This document shows positions 24,469 through 34,411 of a stretch of 64,000 nt of DNA, one piece after another. Below the pieces are notes generated by a model that did not search any database, was not told the DNA's origin, and worked only from the letters and a program-made list of their open reading frames with translations. The position numbers and the translations under genes were made by a program. Source of the stretch: Bin75 sp965212135 (GTDB lineage Bacteria; Nitrospirota; Nitrospiria; Nitrospirales; UBA8639); contig OZ243044.1 of the NCBI GenBank assembly GCA_965212135.1, forward strand, positions 1,798,001-1,862,000, in the 5' to 3' direction. Every line of letters starts with the position of its first letter. Within the stretch, counting starts at the first letter, position 1.

Positions 24469-24797
24469 AGCCGGTACTCTGGACGCTACTGATCGCGGGC
24501 TTGAGCGGTGTCTTTCTTTTTTACGTGTGGGGAAAGGTGGACATTGTGCGAGTGGGATATGAATTGGACGCGTTGTCCAAGCAGAAAGCGGCCTTGGAGC
24601 AGGAGTACGACCGATTGCGGGTCCGGCTTTCTCAATTACGGGCCCCGGACCGGATTGCCCTGGAAGCCACAACAAACCTGGGGATGCAACGCCCGGGCCC
24701 GCGGCAAGTGGTTCTGGTCCCGAGTCGCATGGAAAAGGGGAGCCGGGACGAAGAGATCGCGTCCCCGCTTCGTTTCGCCCGGCAAACGAGTCACTGA
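24465..24797 (+). CDS. ftsL: Cell division protein FtsL
   Basis: The 110-residue bitopic protein has one N-terminal membrane helix (LWTLLIAGLSGVFLFYVWG) and then a periplasmic leucine-zipper-like coiled coil (LDALSKQKAALEQEYDRLR). FtsL forms the FtsQLB complex that activates FtsWI. Sequence conservation is low in this family, so identification uses topology, size and position between rsmH and ftsI. It overlaps rsmH by ATGA. Confidence 0.85.
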   Translation: MKPVLWTLLIAGLSGVFLFYVWGKVDIVRVGYELDALSKQKAALEQEYDRLRVRLSQLRAPDRIALEATTNLGMQRPGPRQVVLVPSRMEKGSRDEEIASPLRFARQTSH

Positions 24798-24799
24798 CG

Positions 24800-26575
24800 A
24801 TGCAACCGTTATTCATACAGCAGGATTCCAATGCGCGTTCGGCGGGTGCCGGACGACGGACATGCCTGGTTCTGTGCTTTCTGGTTGGCTTTGCCGTTCT
24901 GCTGTTTCGTTTTTTTGATCTTCAAGTGTTGCAAGCCGACATGATGACCGAGAAGGCTCGGCGCCAGCATGAGAAGATCATCACGCTTGATTCCAGCCGT
25001 GGCGCCATTCTCGACCGGCAAGGCCGGCCGTTGGCGTTAAATCGTGACGTGCTTTCGGTCTATGCCACGCCGACCGCCATTCACCGGCCGGCATTCGTGG
25101 CTCGCCAGCTCGCGCAGGCGCTGGACATGCCGCGTGAACTCCTGGAAAAGCGGTTGCGGACCAAACGGGAATTCGTTTGGATTAAACGAAAAATTGCCGA
25201 CTCCTCCGTCGAACGGGTGAAGGCTCTTGCGCTACCCGGCGTGAACACTCTCATTGAAGCGCGCCGGTTTTATCCCAAGGGGACGCTGTTGGCGCATGTC
25301 CTCGGATTCGCGGGCATTGACAGTCAGGGGCTTGAGGGGGTTGAAAGCGGCTATGACAAACATCTTCGCGGCCACGTTCGTCAGGTGGTGCTGCATCGGG
25401 ACGCTCTGGGGCGTGTCATTATTCCCGAAGGGCGGCGAACGCCTCAGGACCTGTCGGGGCATGCCCTCCATCTGACGATTGATGAAGTCGTTCAGCATAT
25501 CGCGGAGCAAGCCCTGGAACGGGCCGTGCGGGAAACCCATGCCCGGGGTGGGGCCATTATTGTCATGGATCCCGCCACCGGCGAGATTTTAGCCTGGACG
25601 CTTCGCCCCACGTTTGATCCGAATCATATCCAACGGGCGTCGCCCGAGCGGTGGAGAAACCGGGTCATCACCGATCCCTATGAGCCGGGCTCGACGCTCA
25701 AAGTGGTGCTGTCCGCCGCGGCTCTGGAGCAGGAGCACGTGCAGCCGGACACGCTGCTGTATGCGGGTGACGGAGAAGTCCCGATCAGTGGAACCGTCAT
25801 TCATGACCATGAGACGGCCGGATGGATGACGTTTCGTGAGGCCATTCAACGATCCAGTAACGTGGTCTTCGTCAAAATGTCGTTGAAGGTGGGGGCGGAA
25901 CAGGTCTATCGGTTTTTGCGCGCGTTTGGTTTTGGTGAAAAAACGGGCATTGATCTGACCGGCGAATCAATCGGGATTTTGAAAAGTCCGGATCAATGGA
26001 GCCGGCGAACCCTGCCCTCGTTGGCCATCGGACAGGAAATCGCCGTGACGCCGTTGCAGATGGTGACGGCGGTCTCGGCCGTGGCCAACCAGGGCTGGCT
26101 CATGAGGCCGTTTCTGGTGCGAGAGATTTCGGATCACCAGGGGAGAAGCATCTGGAAGCAAGCCCCCCGTATTCGCCGCCGTCCCATCAACGCGGAGACC
26201 GCGAACACGGTCACTGACCTGCTGGTTGACGTGGTGGAAAAAGGGACGGGCCGGCGTGCGGCGATACCGGGCTACCGTGTGGCGGGCAAGACGGGCACGG
26301 CGCAGAAGATTGATCCCGAAACGGGGATGTATTCTTCCACCAAATCCATCGGATCGTTTGTTGGATTTGTCCCGGCCAAGGATCCGCAGTTGGCGGTGTT
26401 GGTGTTGATTGATGAACCGGAAGGCCCGTCGTGGGGCGGCGTCGTGGCGGCTCCGGTGTTTCGGGAAGTGGCGGAGCGGGCGCTTTACTATTTCAATGTT
26501 GCGCCTCGCCGGGAAGGCCGGATGGTGGCGGTAGCCCGTCGGGCGTCTGAGTTTGACGAGTCCCGCCCACACTAG
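24800..26575 (+). CDS. ftsI: Septal peptidoglycan transpeptidase FtsI (PBP3)
   Basis: The 591-residue class B penicillin-binding protein cross-links septal peptidoglycan. A cytoplasmic N-terminus and one membrane helix (LVLCFLVGFAVLLFRFFDL) precede the dimerisation domain (SSRGAILDRQGRPLALN). The transpeptidase domain has nucleophile S298 in STLK, SSN at 352-354 and K497-TG. No C-terminal PASTA domain is seen. It starts 2 bp after ftsL and ends 2 bp before murE. Confidence 0.96.
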   Translation: MQPLFIQQDSNARSAGAGRRTCLVLCFLVGFAVLLFRFFDLQVLQADMMTEKARRQHEKIITLDSSRGAILDRQGRPLALNRDVLSVYATPTAIHRPAFVARQLAQALDMPRELLEKRLRTKREFVWIKRKIADSSVERVKALALPGVNTLIEARRFYPKGTLLAHVLGFAGIDSQGLEGVESGYDKHLRGHVRQVVLHRDALGRVIIPEGRRTPQDLSGHALHLTIDEVVQHIAEQALERAVRETHARGGAIIVMDPATGEILAWTLRPTFDPNHIQRASPERWRNRVITDPYEPGSTLKVVLSAAALEQEHVQPDTLLYAGDGEVPISGTVIHDHETAGWMTFREAIQRSSNVVFVKMSLKVGAEQVYRFLRAFGFGEKTGIDLTGESIGILKSPDQWSRRTLPSLAIGQEIAVTPLQMVTAVSAVANQGWLMRPFLVREISDHQGRSIWKQAPRIRRRPINAETANTVTDLLVDVVEKGTGRRAAIPGYRVAGKTGTAQKIDPETGMYSSTKSIGSFVGFVPAKDPQLAVLVLIDEPEGPSWGGVVAAPVFREVAERALYYFNVAPRREGRMVAVARRASEFDESRPH

Positions 26576-26577
26576 GG

Positions 26578-28107
26578 ATGACGCTGGCTGAATTGCTCAT
26601 GTCCCTCGAGATGGTCGGCACGGAGGGCAACCTTGGCGTGACGGTGTCCGGCATTACAGACGATTCGCGGGAAGTCACGCCAGGCAGTGTGTTTGTCGCC
26701 GTCAAGGGCCACCAGGCGGATGGCCATGCGTTTGTGGAGCAGGCCTGCCGGCAACGGGCGGGAGGCGTTGTGGTGCAAGTGCCCTTTCAGATTCCATCCC
26801 GATTCAGGCAAGGCGCCGGCCCGGCCTGGATCGCAGTCAAAGATTCCCGGAAGACGCTCGGTCGGTTAGCCGCGCGGTTTTTCCGGAATCCCTCGCACGC
26901 CTTAACCACGGTGGGCGTCACCGGGACCAATGGGAAAACCACGGTGGCGCACGTGAGCCAGGCCGTCCTGGCGTCCGGCGGCTGCCGGACGGGGCTTATC
27001 GGGACGGTGGGGTCTCGCATCGGCGCCGAATATCAGGCGGCCAGTCACACCACACCGGGCGCCATTCCGCTGCAATCGCTCTTGCATCGGATGGTGGAAG
27101 CCGGGATGGATTCCGCCGTTCTGGAAGTCTCTTCTCATGCGCTCGCACTGGACCGGGTTGAAGGCTGTGAATTTGACATTGTCGTCTTTACGAATTTGAC
27201 CCGGGACCATTTGGATTTTCATGGCGATATGGAGTCCTACTACCAGGCGAAATCGCGCCTCTTCCGGGACGTTGTTGTTCCGCAATCCACCACTCGACCC
27301 AAACGGGCGATTATCAATATTGACGATGAATGGGGCGTCCGCTTGCAGGCCGAGACCGCGGTTCCGGTATGGACCTATTCCGTGCGCCGCCAAGCGGATA
27401 TTTACGCGCAGAACGTGGATCTTGGGCCTGAAGGAACGCAATTGACGGTCCAGACGCCGCTTGGTCCGGTGAGCATCCGGACCGCGTTGGTGGGTGAGTA
27501 CAACGTGTCGAACCTTTTGGCCGGGATAGGGGTCGGTCTTGCATGCGGCCTGTCTCTGGATGCGATTCAGCGGGGCATTCGGGGATTTCAAACGGTGCCG
27601 GGACGGTTTGAGCGCGTGGATGCGGGACAGGACTTTTCGGTGATTGTGGATTACGCCCATACGGAGGACGCGCTGGCCCGGCTCCTGGCCGCCGCCCGCC
27701 AACTCCGGAAAGGACGGATTCTTACCGTCTTTGGCTGCGGGGGTGATCGTGACCGGGGCAAACGGCCGAAAATGGGCCGAGTGGCCGCGCAATGCAGTGA
27801 CGTGGTGTTTCTGACGTCGGATAATCCTCGTACCGAAGATCCCGACGCGATTCTGCGCGACATCAAACAGGGCGTGCTGGAGCTTTCCGAGTCAGAACGG
27901 GGAATGTCACACGTGATTCCTGACCGTCGCGCCGCCATTCGGGCCGCGCTGCTCGAAGCGCGGCCGGGAGACTTGGTGGTGATCGCCGGGAAGGGGCATG
28001 AAGACAATCAAATCATTGGCACGACGCGGCATCATTTTGATGATCGGGAAGTCACCCGTGACTTACTGGCCGGCTGGCCGAAGAGTCGGATGCGAGAGGC
28101 GCCCTGA
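26578..28107 (+). CDS. murE: UDP-MurNAc-tripeptide synthetase (meso-DAP adding)
   Basis: The 509-residue Mur ligase adds the third residue to UDP-MurNAc-L-Ala-D-Glu. The ATP-binding loop GTNGKTT starts at residue 116, the central domain contains SSHALALDRVEG, and D415-NPR in the C-terminal domain is the signature of meso-diaminopimelate specificity, so the wall should be of the DAP type. An N-terminal UDP-binding domain (GITDDSREVTPGSVFVAVKG) is complete. It is packed between ftsI and murF. Confidence 0.96.
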   Translation: MTLAELLMSLEMVGTEGNLGVTVSGITDDSREVTPGSVFVAVKGHQADGHAFVEQACRQRAGGVVVQVPFQIPSRFRQGAGPAWIAVKDSRKTLGRLAARFFRNPSHALTTVGVTGTNGKTTVAHVSQAVLASGGCRTGLIGTVGSRIGAEYQAASHTTPGAIPLQSLLHRMVEAGMDSAVLEVSSHALALDRVEGCEFDIVVFTNLTRDHLDFHGDMESYYQAKSRLFRDVVVPQSTTRPKRAIINIDDEWGVRLQAETAVPVWTYSVRRQADIYAQNVDLGPEGTQLTVQTPLGPVSIRTALVGEYNVSNLLAGIGVGLACGLSLDAIQRGIRGFQTVPGRFERVDAGQDFSVIVDYAHTEDALARLLAAARQLRKGRILTVFGCGGDRDRGKRPKMGRVAAQCSDVVFLTSDNPRTEDPDAILRDIKQGVLELSESERGMSHVIPDRRAAIRAALLEARPGDLVVIAGKGHEDNQIIGTTRHHFDDREVTRDLLAGWPKSRMREAP

Positions 28108-28109
28108 CA

Positions 28110-29549
28110 ATGGCGGGATTTACCGGAGAAGAAGTGCTTGACGCAACGGGTGGAACCTTGCTGGGAGGCCAACCCGGATGCCGGATCTGGCGTCTTGGCA
28201 CGGATTCCCGGACGGTGCGCCATGGCGATTTATTCGTTGCCATGCGGGGTGAACGGTTTGACGGCCATCAGTTCGTCAACGACGCCTTAACCCGTGGAGC
28301 GAAAGGCGCGGTGATCGAAACCGTCCCGCGACGCGCGACAGTCGGGAAACCGCAGTCCGAACGACGGGGTCGTCAACGTGCCGAACCATTTGTCGTCAAG
28401 GTGGCGGATACCGTGCGAGCGTATCAGGACCTTGCGGCTTTTCATCGACGGCGTTTTGACCTGCCGGTCGTCGCGGTGACGGGGAGCAACGGGAAGACCA
28501 CCACGAAAGAGATGGTCGCAAAAACGCTTTCTCGGCGCTGGCGGATCAGGAAAACGGCCGGCAATTTGAATAATCGCCTTGGGCTGCCGCAAACGGTGCT
28601 TGGGCTGACCGCATCCCACCAAATCGCGGTTCTGGAATTCGGGGTGGACGCCGAAGGGCAAACCGCGCGGTTGGCGGACATCGCCCGCCCGACCGTCGGC
28701 GTGATTACGAATGTCGGGAATGACCATTTGGAAGGTTTTGGCAGCGTGGATGGGTCTGCCCGCGCGAAAGCCGAATTGGTGGACAATCTCCCTCGCGATG
28801 GCGCCGTCATTTTGAACGCCGATGACCCGTATTACGATTTTTTTCGCCGCCGCGCCCGGTGTGCGGTGGTCTCGTTCGGCTTGCACGATCGGGCGGATAT
28901 TCGGGGCAGTCACATTCGGCGGCGGGGCGCCCGAACCGAATTTCGTCTCCATGTGACCGGGCGTCAACGCACGCATCGTCTGTCTCTCCGCGTGCATGGA
29001 ACCCATAACGTGTTGAATGCGCTGGCCGCCATTGCAGTGGGGCATGCGCTGGGGCTGTCGGTCGCAGCCATGGCAACCGGCTTGACTCGATTTCGGCCGG
29101 CGGTCATGCGGTCACAGGTGCTCTCACGGCAGGGCCTCACCGTGATTCAGGATTGCTACAACGCCAACCCGGATTCCATGAAAGCGGCGGTGACGCTGTT
29201 AGCGGAACTCGGCGCGGGTCAACGGACCATCGCCGTGTTGGGGGACATGTTGGAACTCGGCGCGGCGACGCGGGCGCTCCATGAGGACGTGGGCGCCTTT
29301 CTCGCCGACCGCCGGATTGCATGGTTGATTGCGTGTGGAGAATTCGGCCGGGCCATGGCTCACGGGGCCGCCACGCGGGGCATGCCCTCCTCGCGGATTG
29401 TTGCCAGAACCCGCGTTCACGACGCGGCGCGGGTTCTCGGGAAACTGGCTCAACCGGGCGACGTCGTGTTGCTCAAGGCCTCCAGGGGCATGCGGTTGGA
29501 GCGCCTGCTGGATGCGTTCTCGCTTCAACGCCGGCCGACAAACCGGTAA
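28110..29549 (+). CDS. murF: UDP-MurNAc-tripeptide-D-Ala-D-Ala ligase
   Basis: The 479-residue ligase attaches D-Ala-D-Ala to complete the pentapeptide precursor. The ATP loop GSNGKTTTKEM starts at residue 125, followed by NNRLGLPQTVLGL and the C-terminal QDCYNANPDSMKAA, all typical of MurF. A basic, arginine-rich insertion near residues 65-95 lengthens the N-terminal domain slightly. It begins 2 bp after murE. Confidence 0.96.
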   Translation: MAGFTGEEVLDATGGTLLGGQPGCRIWRLGTDSRTVRHGDLFVAMRGERFDGHQFVNDALTRGAKGAVIETVPRRATVGKPQSERRGRQRAEPFVVKVADTVRAYQDLAAFHRRRFDLPVVAVTGSNGKTTTKEMVAKTLSRRWRIRKTAGNLNNRLGLPQTVLGLTASHQIAVLEFGVDAEGQTARLADIARPTVGVITNVGNDHLEGFGSVDGSARAKAELVDNLPRDGAVILNADDPYYDFFRRRARCAVVSFGLHDRADIRGSHIRRRGARTEFRLHVTGRQRTHRLSLRVHGTHNVLNALAAIAVGHALGLSVAAMATGLTRFRPAVMRSQVLSRQGLTVIQDCYNANPDSMKAAVTLLAELGAGQRTIAVLGDMLELGAATRALHEDVGAFLADRRIAWLIACGEFGRAMAHGAATRGMPSSRIVARTRVHDAARVLGKLAQPGDVVLLKASRGMRLERLLDAFSLQRRPTNR

Positions 29550-29565
29550 GGATTGGACAAAGCCT

Positions 29566-30642
29566 ATGCTGTATTTATGGCTGTACCCGATGCACTCGGA
29601 TATCGCAATTTTTCATGTGTTTCGGTATTTGAGCTTTCGTATCATTTATGCGGCTCTGACCGCGTTTCTGATCGCGTTTGTTCTGGCGCCGCCCATGATC
29701 AAAAAATTGCAGGCTCTTCGATTGGGGCAAAGGATACGAGAAGAGGGGCCTCGCCGCCATTTGACCAAAAAAGGCACGCCCACGATGGGCGGGATTCTCA
29801 TTCTTTTCGCCGTGGTGCTGTCAACGTTGCTGTGGGCGGACGTGCAGAATCTCTACGTGTGGCTGGTCATTCTGTCCATCGTTGGCTTTGGCCTGATCGG
29901 GTTTGTTGATGACTACGTCAAAATTTTGCGGGGCCGGTCGGAGGGCTTGACCGTCCTCCAAAAGCTCGTGGCTCAAATTGGCATCGCCTTGGGAATCGGC
30001 CTGTTTTTTTATACGTCTTCCGGGTACTCGACGGAACTCAATGTGCCGTTTTTTAAAACGTTCACGCCCGACCTGGGTCCGCTCTACATCCCGTTTGCCG
30101 TCCTGGTGATCATTGGCTGTTCCAATGCCGTGAATTTGACGGACGGGTTGGATGGGTTGGCGATTGGCCCCGTCATGGTGGCGGCGGTGGCCTATGCGGC
30201 GGTGGCCTATGCGGCCGGGAACAAGGTGGTGGCGGACTATCTGCTCATTCCGTACATTGAAGGCGCCGGAGAATTGTCCGTGCTGATGGCGGCGGTTTTT
30301 GGGTCGAGTCTCGGGTTCCTCTGGTTCAATACGTACCCGGCGTCGGTGTTCATGGGGGACGTTGGATCGTTGCCCCTGGGCGCGGCCCTGGGCACGGTCG
30401 CGGTGGTCAGCAAGCAGGAGTTGTTGCTGATCCTGGTTGGCGGCGTGTTCGTCATGGAGGCGGTGTCCGTCATCTTTCAGGTGTTGTTGTTTAAATCGCG
30501 AGGGAAACGAATTTTTTTGATGGCGCCCATTCATCATCATTTCGAGATGAAGGGATGGGAGGAACCCAAAGTCGTGGTTCGATTATGGATCGTGGCGATT
30601 CTGCTCACTCTCGTAAGCCTGAGCACCTTAAAGCTTCGGTAA
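29566..30642 (+). CDS. mraY: Phospho-N-acetylmuramoyl-pentapeptide transferase
   Basis: The 358-residue polytopic membrane enzyme makes lipid I from undecaprenyl phosphate and UDP-MurNAc-pentapeptide. Hallmarks are KGTPTMGG, the aspartates of GFVDDYVKI, NLTDGLDGLA, FMGDVGSLPLG and the HHHFE motif near the C-terminus, with about ten transmembrane helices. ATG 29566 gives the normal family length; the frame is open to 29329, but that region belongs to murF. Confidence 0.96.
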   Translation: MLYLWLYPMHSDIAIFHVFRYLSFRIIYAALTAFLIAFVLAPPMIKKLQALRLGQRIREEGPRRHLTKKGTPTMGGILILFAVVLSTLLWADVQNLYVWLVILSIVGFGLIGFVDDYVKILRGRSEGLTVLQKLVAQIGIALGIGLFFYTSSGYSTELNVPFFKTFTPDLGPLYIPFAVLVIIGCSNAVNLTDGLDGLAIGPVMVAAVAYAAVAYAAGNKVVADYLLIPYIEGAGELSVLMAAVFGSSLGFLWFNTYPASVFMGDVGSLPLGAALGTVAVVSKQELLLILVGGVFVMEAVSVIFQVLLFKSRGKRIFLMAPIHHHFEMKGWEEPKVVVRLWIVAILLTLVSLSTLKLR

Positions 30643-30647
30643 CCGTG

Positions 30648-32099
30648 ATGACGTTGGAAGACATGGCGCAACAGGAACGTCGAGAGGTCAGTAGTCCCCG
30701 CACCCGGCTCACGCGCCTTCCGGGGCAATCCGTGGCCGTGGTCGGGGCGGGTCAAAGCGGGCTGGCCGCGGCCCGGTTACTGGTTGTGCTGGGCGCCAGG
30801 GTGTCGCTGATTGATCACCGGCCCGAAACGGAATGGGCCGCAGAGGTGTCCGGTCTGCGCCCGCAGGGGGTTCGCCTGTTTGGCGGAGAGCGATTTGCCG
30901 GGGGCCTGGAAGCCGTTGATCTGGTTGTCGTGAGTCCCGGTGTTCCGCCGGCCCTGCAGGCGTTTGACGCCGTGCGCCAGCGAGGCGTGCCCATTATCGG
31001 CGAGGTTGAACTGGCCTCGTGGTTGTTTTCGGTCTCCGTCATCGGCGTCACCGGAACAAACGGAAAGAGTACCGTGGTGTCACTCCTTGGCAGGATGTTC
31101 CGGGAATGCGGGCACAAGCCTTTTGTCGGCGGAAACCTCGGCCCGCCGTTGGCCGAAGCCGCGCTGGCCGTCCATCAACGCGACAGCGCGGGCCTGAAAC
31201 CGTCTCTCCCTTTTCATGAGATCGTCGCGGAATTATCGAGCTTTCAATTGGAAACGATTGATCGGTTTCATCCGCACGTCGCGGTGCTGCTCAACATTAC
31301 CCCCGATCACCTGGATCGCTATGCGGGCTTTGCCGAATACGCGGAAGCCAAAGTCAGGATGTTTCGCAATCAGACGCCGGAGGACTTTGCCCTGCTGAAT
31401 GCCGATGACCCGCACCTGCGCACCGTCCGTCCCTCGCTCCGGGGGCAGCTGATAGAATTTAGTGTGAGCCGGGAGGTGCCCAAGGGCGCCTGGTTGGCCG
31501 GCGAAACGATCATGACTCGATGGAAGGGACAGCCGGAAACGCTGATGCCGGCGAACGAGATTTCCCTCGCGGGGGAGCACAATGTGTCCAACGTCCTCGC
31601 GGCCGTCGCGGCCGGCATGGTCGGCGGATGTTCTCGTGAAGGCATGAGGCGGGCCGTGCGAGCGTTTCGCGGGTTGGAGCACGCGCTTGAAGTCGTGCGT
31701 GAACGGCGCGGCGTGACGTTTATCAATGATTCCAAAGGAACCAATGTGGATGCCACGCTGAAAGCGATCGCCAGCCTTCGGCGGCCTTTCGTCATTATTC
31801 TCGGTGGACGTGATAAGGGGCGGAGTGATTTTCGTCGCTTGTCGGAACCGCTCAAGCGGGGCGCCACGCATTGTATTGTGCTGGGAGAATCGGCGGGCGC
31901 CCTTGCCGGGGCCCTTGCCGGGGCGGGGGCGATCAGCCGGGTGTCTTCCCTGACCGAGGGGGTTCACCTTGCCGCGAGTCTCGCGCGGCCGGGAGACGCC
32001 GTGTTGTTGTCTCCTGCCTGCGCCAGTTTTGACATGTTTCGGGACTATGGCGATCGAGGTCAACAATTTCGGGATCTCGTGCATGCCCTGTCTTGCTGA
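30648..32099 (+). CDS. murD: UDP-MurNAc-L-alanine-D-glutamate ligase
   Basis: The 483-residue ligase adds D-glutamate. The N-terminal Rossmann segment SVAVVGAGQSGLAAARLL, the ATP loop G136-TNGKST and the C-terminal GGRDKGRSDF match MurD. ATG 30648 is taken as start, since the frame is open upstream into mraY; ATG 30663 is also possible. The about 24-residue leader before the Rossmann fold is longer than usual. Confidence 0.95.
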   Translation: MTLEDMAQQERREVSSPRTRLTRLPGQSVAVVGAGQSGLAAARLLVVLGARVSLIDHRPETEWAAEVSGLRPQGVRLFGGERFAGGLEAVDLVVVSPGVPPALQAFDAVRQRGVPIIGEVELASWLFSVSVIGVTGTNGKSTVVSLLGRMFRECGHKPFVGGNLGPPLAEAALAVHQRDSAGLKPSLPFHEIVAELSSFQLETIDRFHPHVAVLLNITPDHLDRYAGFAEYAEAKVRMFRNQTPEDFALLNADDPHLRTVRPSLRGQLIEFSVSREVPKGAWLAGETIMTRWKGQPETLMPANEISLAGEHNVSNVLAAVAAGMVGGCSREGMRRAVRAFRGLEHALEVVRERRGVTFINDSKGTNVDATLKAIASLRRPFVIILGGRDKGRSDFRRLSEPLKRGATHCIVLGESAGALAGALAGAGAISRVSSLTEGVHLAASLARPGDAVLLSPACASFDMFRDYGDRGQQFRDLVHALSC

Positions 32100-32114
32100 T
32101 TCGATGAACGAACG

Positions 32115-33302
32115 ATGAGACGCGCTCGTGGCAACGTATCACAGCTTTCGGCGGAATGGGGGCCAGCCGCCGCCCGGCCCCGTGCGCATCCCGTGGACCG
32201 GACGGTGTTGATCGTGACCTATGCCTTGACCGTCATCGGACTGATTATCGTGTTTAGCGCAAGCGGCGTGATGGCGGACACCCGTTACGGAGATTCGACG
32301 TTTTTTCTGAAACGTCAAAGTCTGTGGCTCCTGTTGGGGATGGCCGCCCTGCATTGGCTTGCCCGCTGGGATTACGACGTGTGGAACACCCTCACCCCCT
32401 ATGTCCTGGGACTCACCGCCGTGCTGTTGATCCTGGTGCTGATTCCCATGGTGGGCACGCAAGTGAATGGTGCGCGTCGGTGGCTTCGCCTCGCGGGGGT
32501 TTCCGTGCAACCGGGCGAACTCGCCAAACTGTCCATCGTGTTGTATCTGGCTTCATTTTTTGCCAGGAAAGAACATGCCGTCGCCGTCTTCAGTCGGGGC
32601 GTGCTGCCTCCCGTGCTGGTCGTCGGGTTGTTTGCCGGCCTGGTCTTGCTGGAACCCGATATGGGAACGGCGGGGGTGTTGACCATGCTCTTGCTGGGGC
32701 TGCTGTTTGTAAGCGGTGCACGGCTCCCGCATCTCCTTGGGTTGGCGGGGAGCCTGCTCGCTCTGGCGTACCCGTTGATCATGCAGTCCGCTTATCGCCG
32801 CCGCCGGTTGTTGAATTTTTTAGACCCCTGGCAGGATCCGACCGACGCCGGCTTTCAGCTCACGCAATCGTTTGTGGCCTTGGGAAACGGCGGATTATTC
32901 GGCGTGGGGTTGGGCGAAGGCCGGCAAAAATTGTTTTTTCTTCCCGAAGCTCATGCGGATTTTGTCCTGGCGCTGGTAGGGGAAGAACTCGGGTTTGTCG
33001 GCACGGGGCTACTGATCGGATTATTTGCCGTGCTGCTTGTCAGGGGCTTCCACATCGCAGGCCGGGCGCCTGATGCCTTCGGGCGGTATTTGGCGTACGG
33101 GGTGACCGTGTTGTTGGGCGTGCAGGTATTCATCAATATGGGCGTGGTGTCCGGGTTGTTGCCGACGAAAGGCTTGACCCTGCCCTTGGTGAGTTACGGC
33201 GGGTCGTCGTTGATCGTCACGCTGGCGGCCATTGGCATTCTGCTCAGCGTGTCCCGTGCGGGGCCGGTGGGCCGGTCTGCGTCGGCGTTGGGGGTGGGAT
33301 GA
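32115..33302 (+). CDS. ftsW: Peptidoglycan glycosyltransferase FtsW
   Basis: The 395-residue SEDS-family polymerase builds septal glycan strands together with FtsI. The protein has about ten membrane helices, the large extracellular loop containing the conserved region FLDPWQDPTDAGFQLTQS, and the family signature GLTLPLVSYGGSSLI. The N-terminal about 30 residues are basic and cytoplasmic. Position between murD and murG indicates FtsW rather than RodA. Confidence 0.95.
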   Translation: MRRARGNVSQLSAEWGPAAARPRAHPVDRTVLIVTYALTVIGLIIVFSASGVMADTRYGDSTFFLKRQSLWLLLGMAALHWLARWDYDVWNTLTPYVLGLTAVLLILVLIPMVGTQVNGARRWLRLAGVSVQPGELAKLSIVLYLASFFARKEHAVAVFSRGVLPPVLVVGLFAGLVLLEPDMGTAGVLTMLLLGLLFVSGARLPHLLGLAGSLLALAYPLIMQSAYRRRRLLNFLDPWQDPTDAGFQLTQSFVALGNGGLFGVGLGEGRQKLFFLPEAHADFVLALVGEELGFVGTGLLIGLFAVLLVRGFHIAGRAPDAFGRYLAYGVTVLLGVQVFINMGVVSGLLPTKGLTLPLVSYGGSSLIVTLAAIGILLSVSRAGPVGRSASALGVG

Positions 33303-34399
33303 ACGTGGTGATCGCGGCAGGCGGCACGGGAGGGCATGTTTACCCGGCGATGGCCTTGGCCGAGGCGTTTTGTCGCCGGGCGCCTGATACGTCTGTGACG
33401 GTCGTGGGGACGGGTCGTGCGCTTGAACAAACCATGATGGCGGAGAGCCAATGGAAGAGGGCCACCCTGCGGGTACGAGGAGTGGTGGGTCGTGGCTTCA
33501 AGGCGTCTGTGACGGCGCTGTTGTTGTTGCCCGGGGCGGTTTGGCAATCCATCCGGTTGTTGCGCGCCTCAAAGGCCGATCTCGTTATTGGAACCGGCGG
33601 CTACACGAGTCCCCCCGTGGTGTTCGCCGCGTCGGTATTGGGCATTCCGCGAGCCATCGTGGAACTGAACGCGATTCCGGGCATAGCCAATCGAATGCTG
33701 GGGCCCTTGGCCAACAGGATTTTTGTCTCGTTTGAACAGGCCGCGCATTCTTTTCGTCCCGACAAGGTTGCCGTGGTGGGGACCCCCGTGCGCGAAGCCT
33801 TTGTCGCGCCACCGCCTCGTCCCGGGTCGGGCCGGATCGCCACGGTTCTGGTCTGTGGAGGCAGTCAGGGGGCCATGGCCGTAAACTCCGCCGTTATCGA
33901 AGCCGTGCAGGCGTCATCCATCATTCGTGGCCAGGTCACGCTGATTCATCAGGCAGGGTTGAGCGACGTTGAGCGTGTCGCCCAGGCGTACCGCCGTCTG
34001 GGGGTGCGGGGAGAGGTGGTGTCTTTTGTCACGGATATGGCGCAGACGCTTCGCCGGGCGGACCTGGTGATTTCTCGATGCGGCGCGTTGGCCCTGGCCG
34101 AAATCGCGGCCTGCGCCAAACCGTCCATCCTCGTTCCGTTCCCGCACGCCACGCACAATCATCAGGAAGGCAACGCCCGCGTTGTGGAGCGGGCGGGAGC
34201 CGGTCTTGTCATGCTTCAGTCTGCGCTGACCGGGGTGCGGCTGGCGCGGGAGATCGAGGCGTTGATGCACAATCCGGCCCGCGTTCGGCATATGGCTGAA
34301 CAGAGTTTGCGGTTGCGCAAGACGGATTCGGCGGAGGCCATGGTCAACGACTGTTATCGGTTGCTGGGGGCGGCCGGCCCGCTTGAACGTTCAGCATGA
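33299..34399 (+). CDS. murG: UDP-GlcNAc:lipid I N-acetylglucosaminyltransferase
   Basis: The 366-residue peripheral membrane GT-B enzyme converts lipid I to lipid II. The N-terminal glycine loop AAGGTGGHVYPAMALAEA, the second G-loop VCGGSQGAMAVN and the UDP-GlcNAc site SRCGALALAEIAACAKPSIL are intact. It overlaps ftsW by 4 bp (ATGA). Confidence 0.96.
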   Translation: MNVVIAAGGTGGHVYPAMALAEAFCRRAPDTSVTVVGTGRALEQTMMAESQWKRATLRVRGVVGRGFKASVTALLLLPGAVWQSIRLLRASKADLVIGTGGYTSPPVVFAASVLGIPRAIVELNAIPGIANRMLGPLANRIFVSFEQAAHSFRPDKVAVVGTPVREAFVAPPPRPGSGRIATVLVCGGSQGAMAVNSAVIEAVQASSIIRGQVTLIHQAGLSDVERVAQAYRRLGVRGEVVSFVTDMAQTLRRADLVISRCGALALAEIAACAKPSILVPFPHATHNHQEGNARVVERAGAGLVMLQSALTGVRLAREIEALMHNPARVRHMAEQSLRLRKTDSAEAMVNDCYRLLGAAGPLERSA

Positions 34400-34411
34400 C
34401 GACGACGCGCG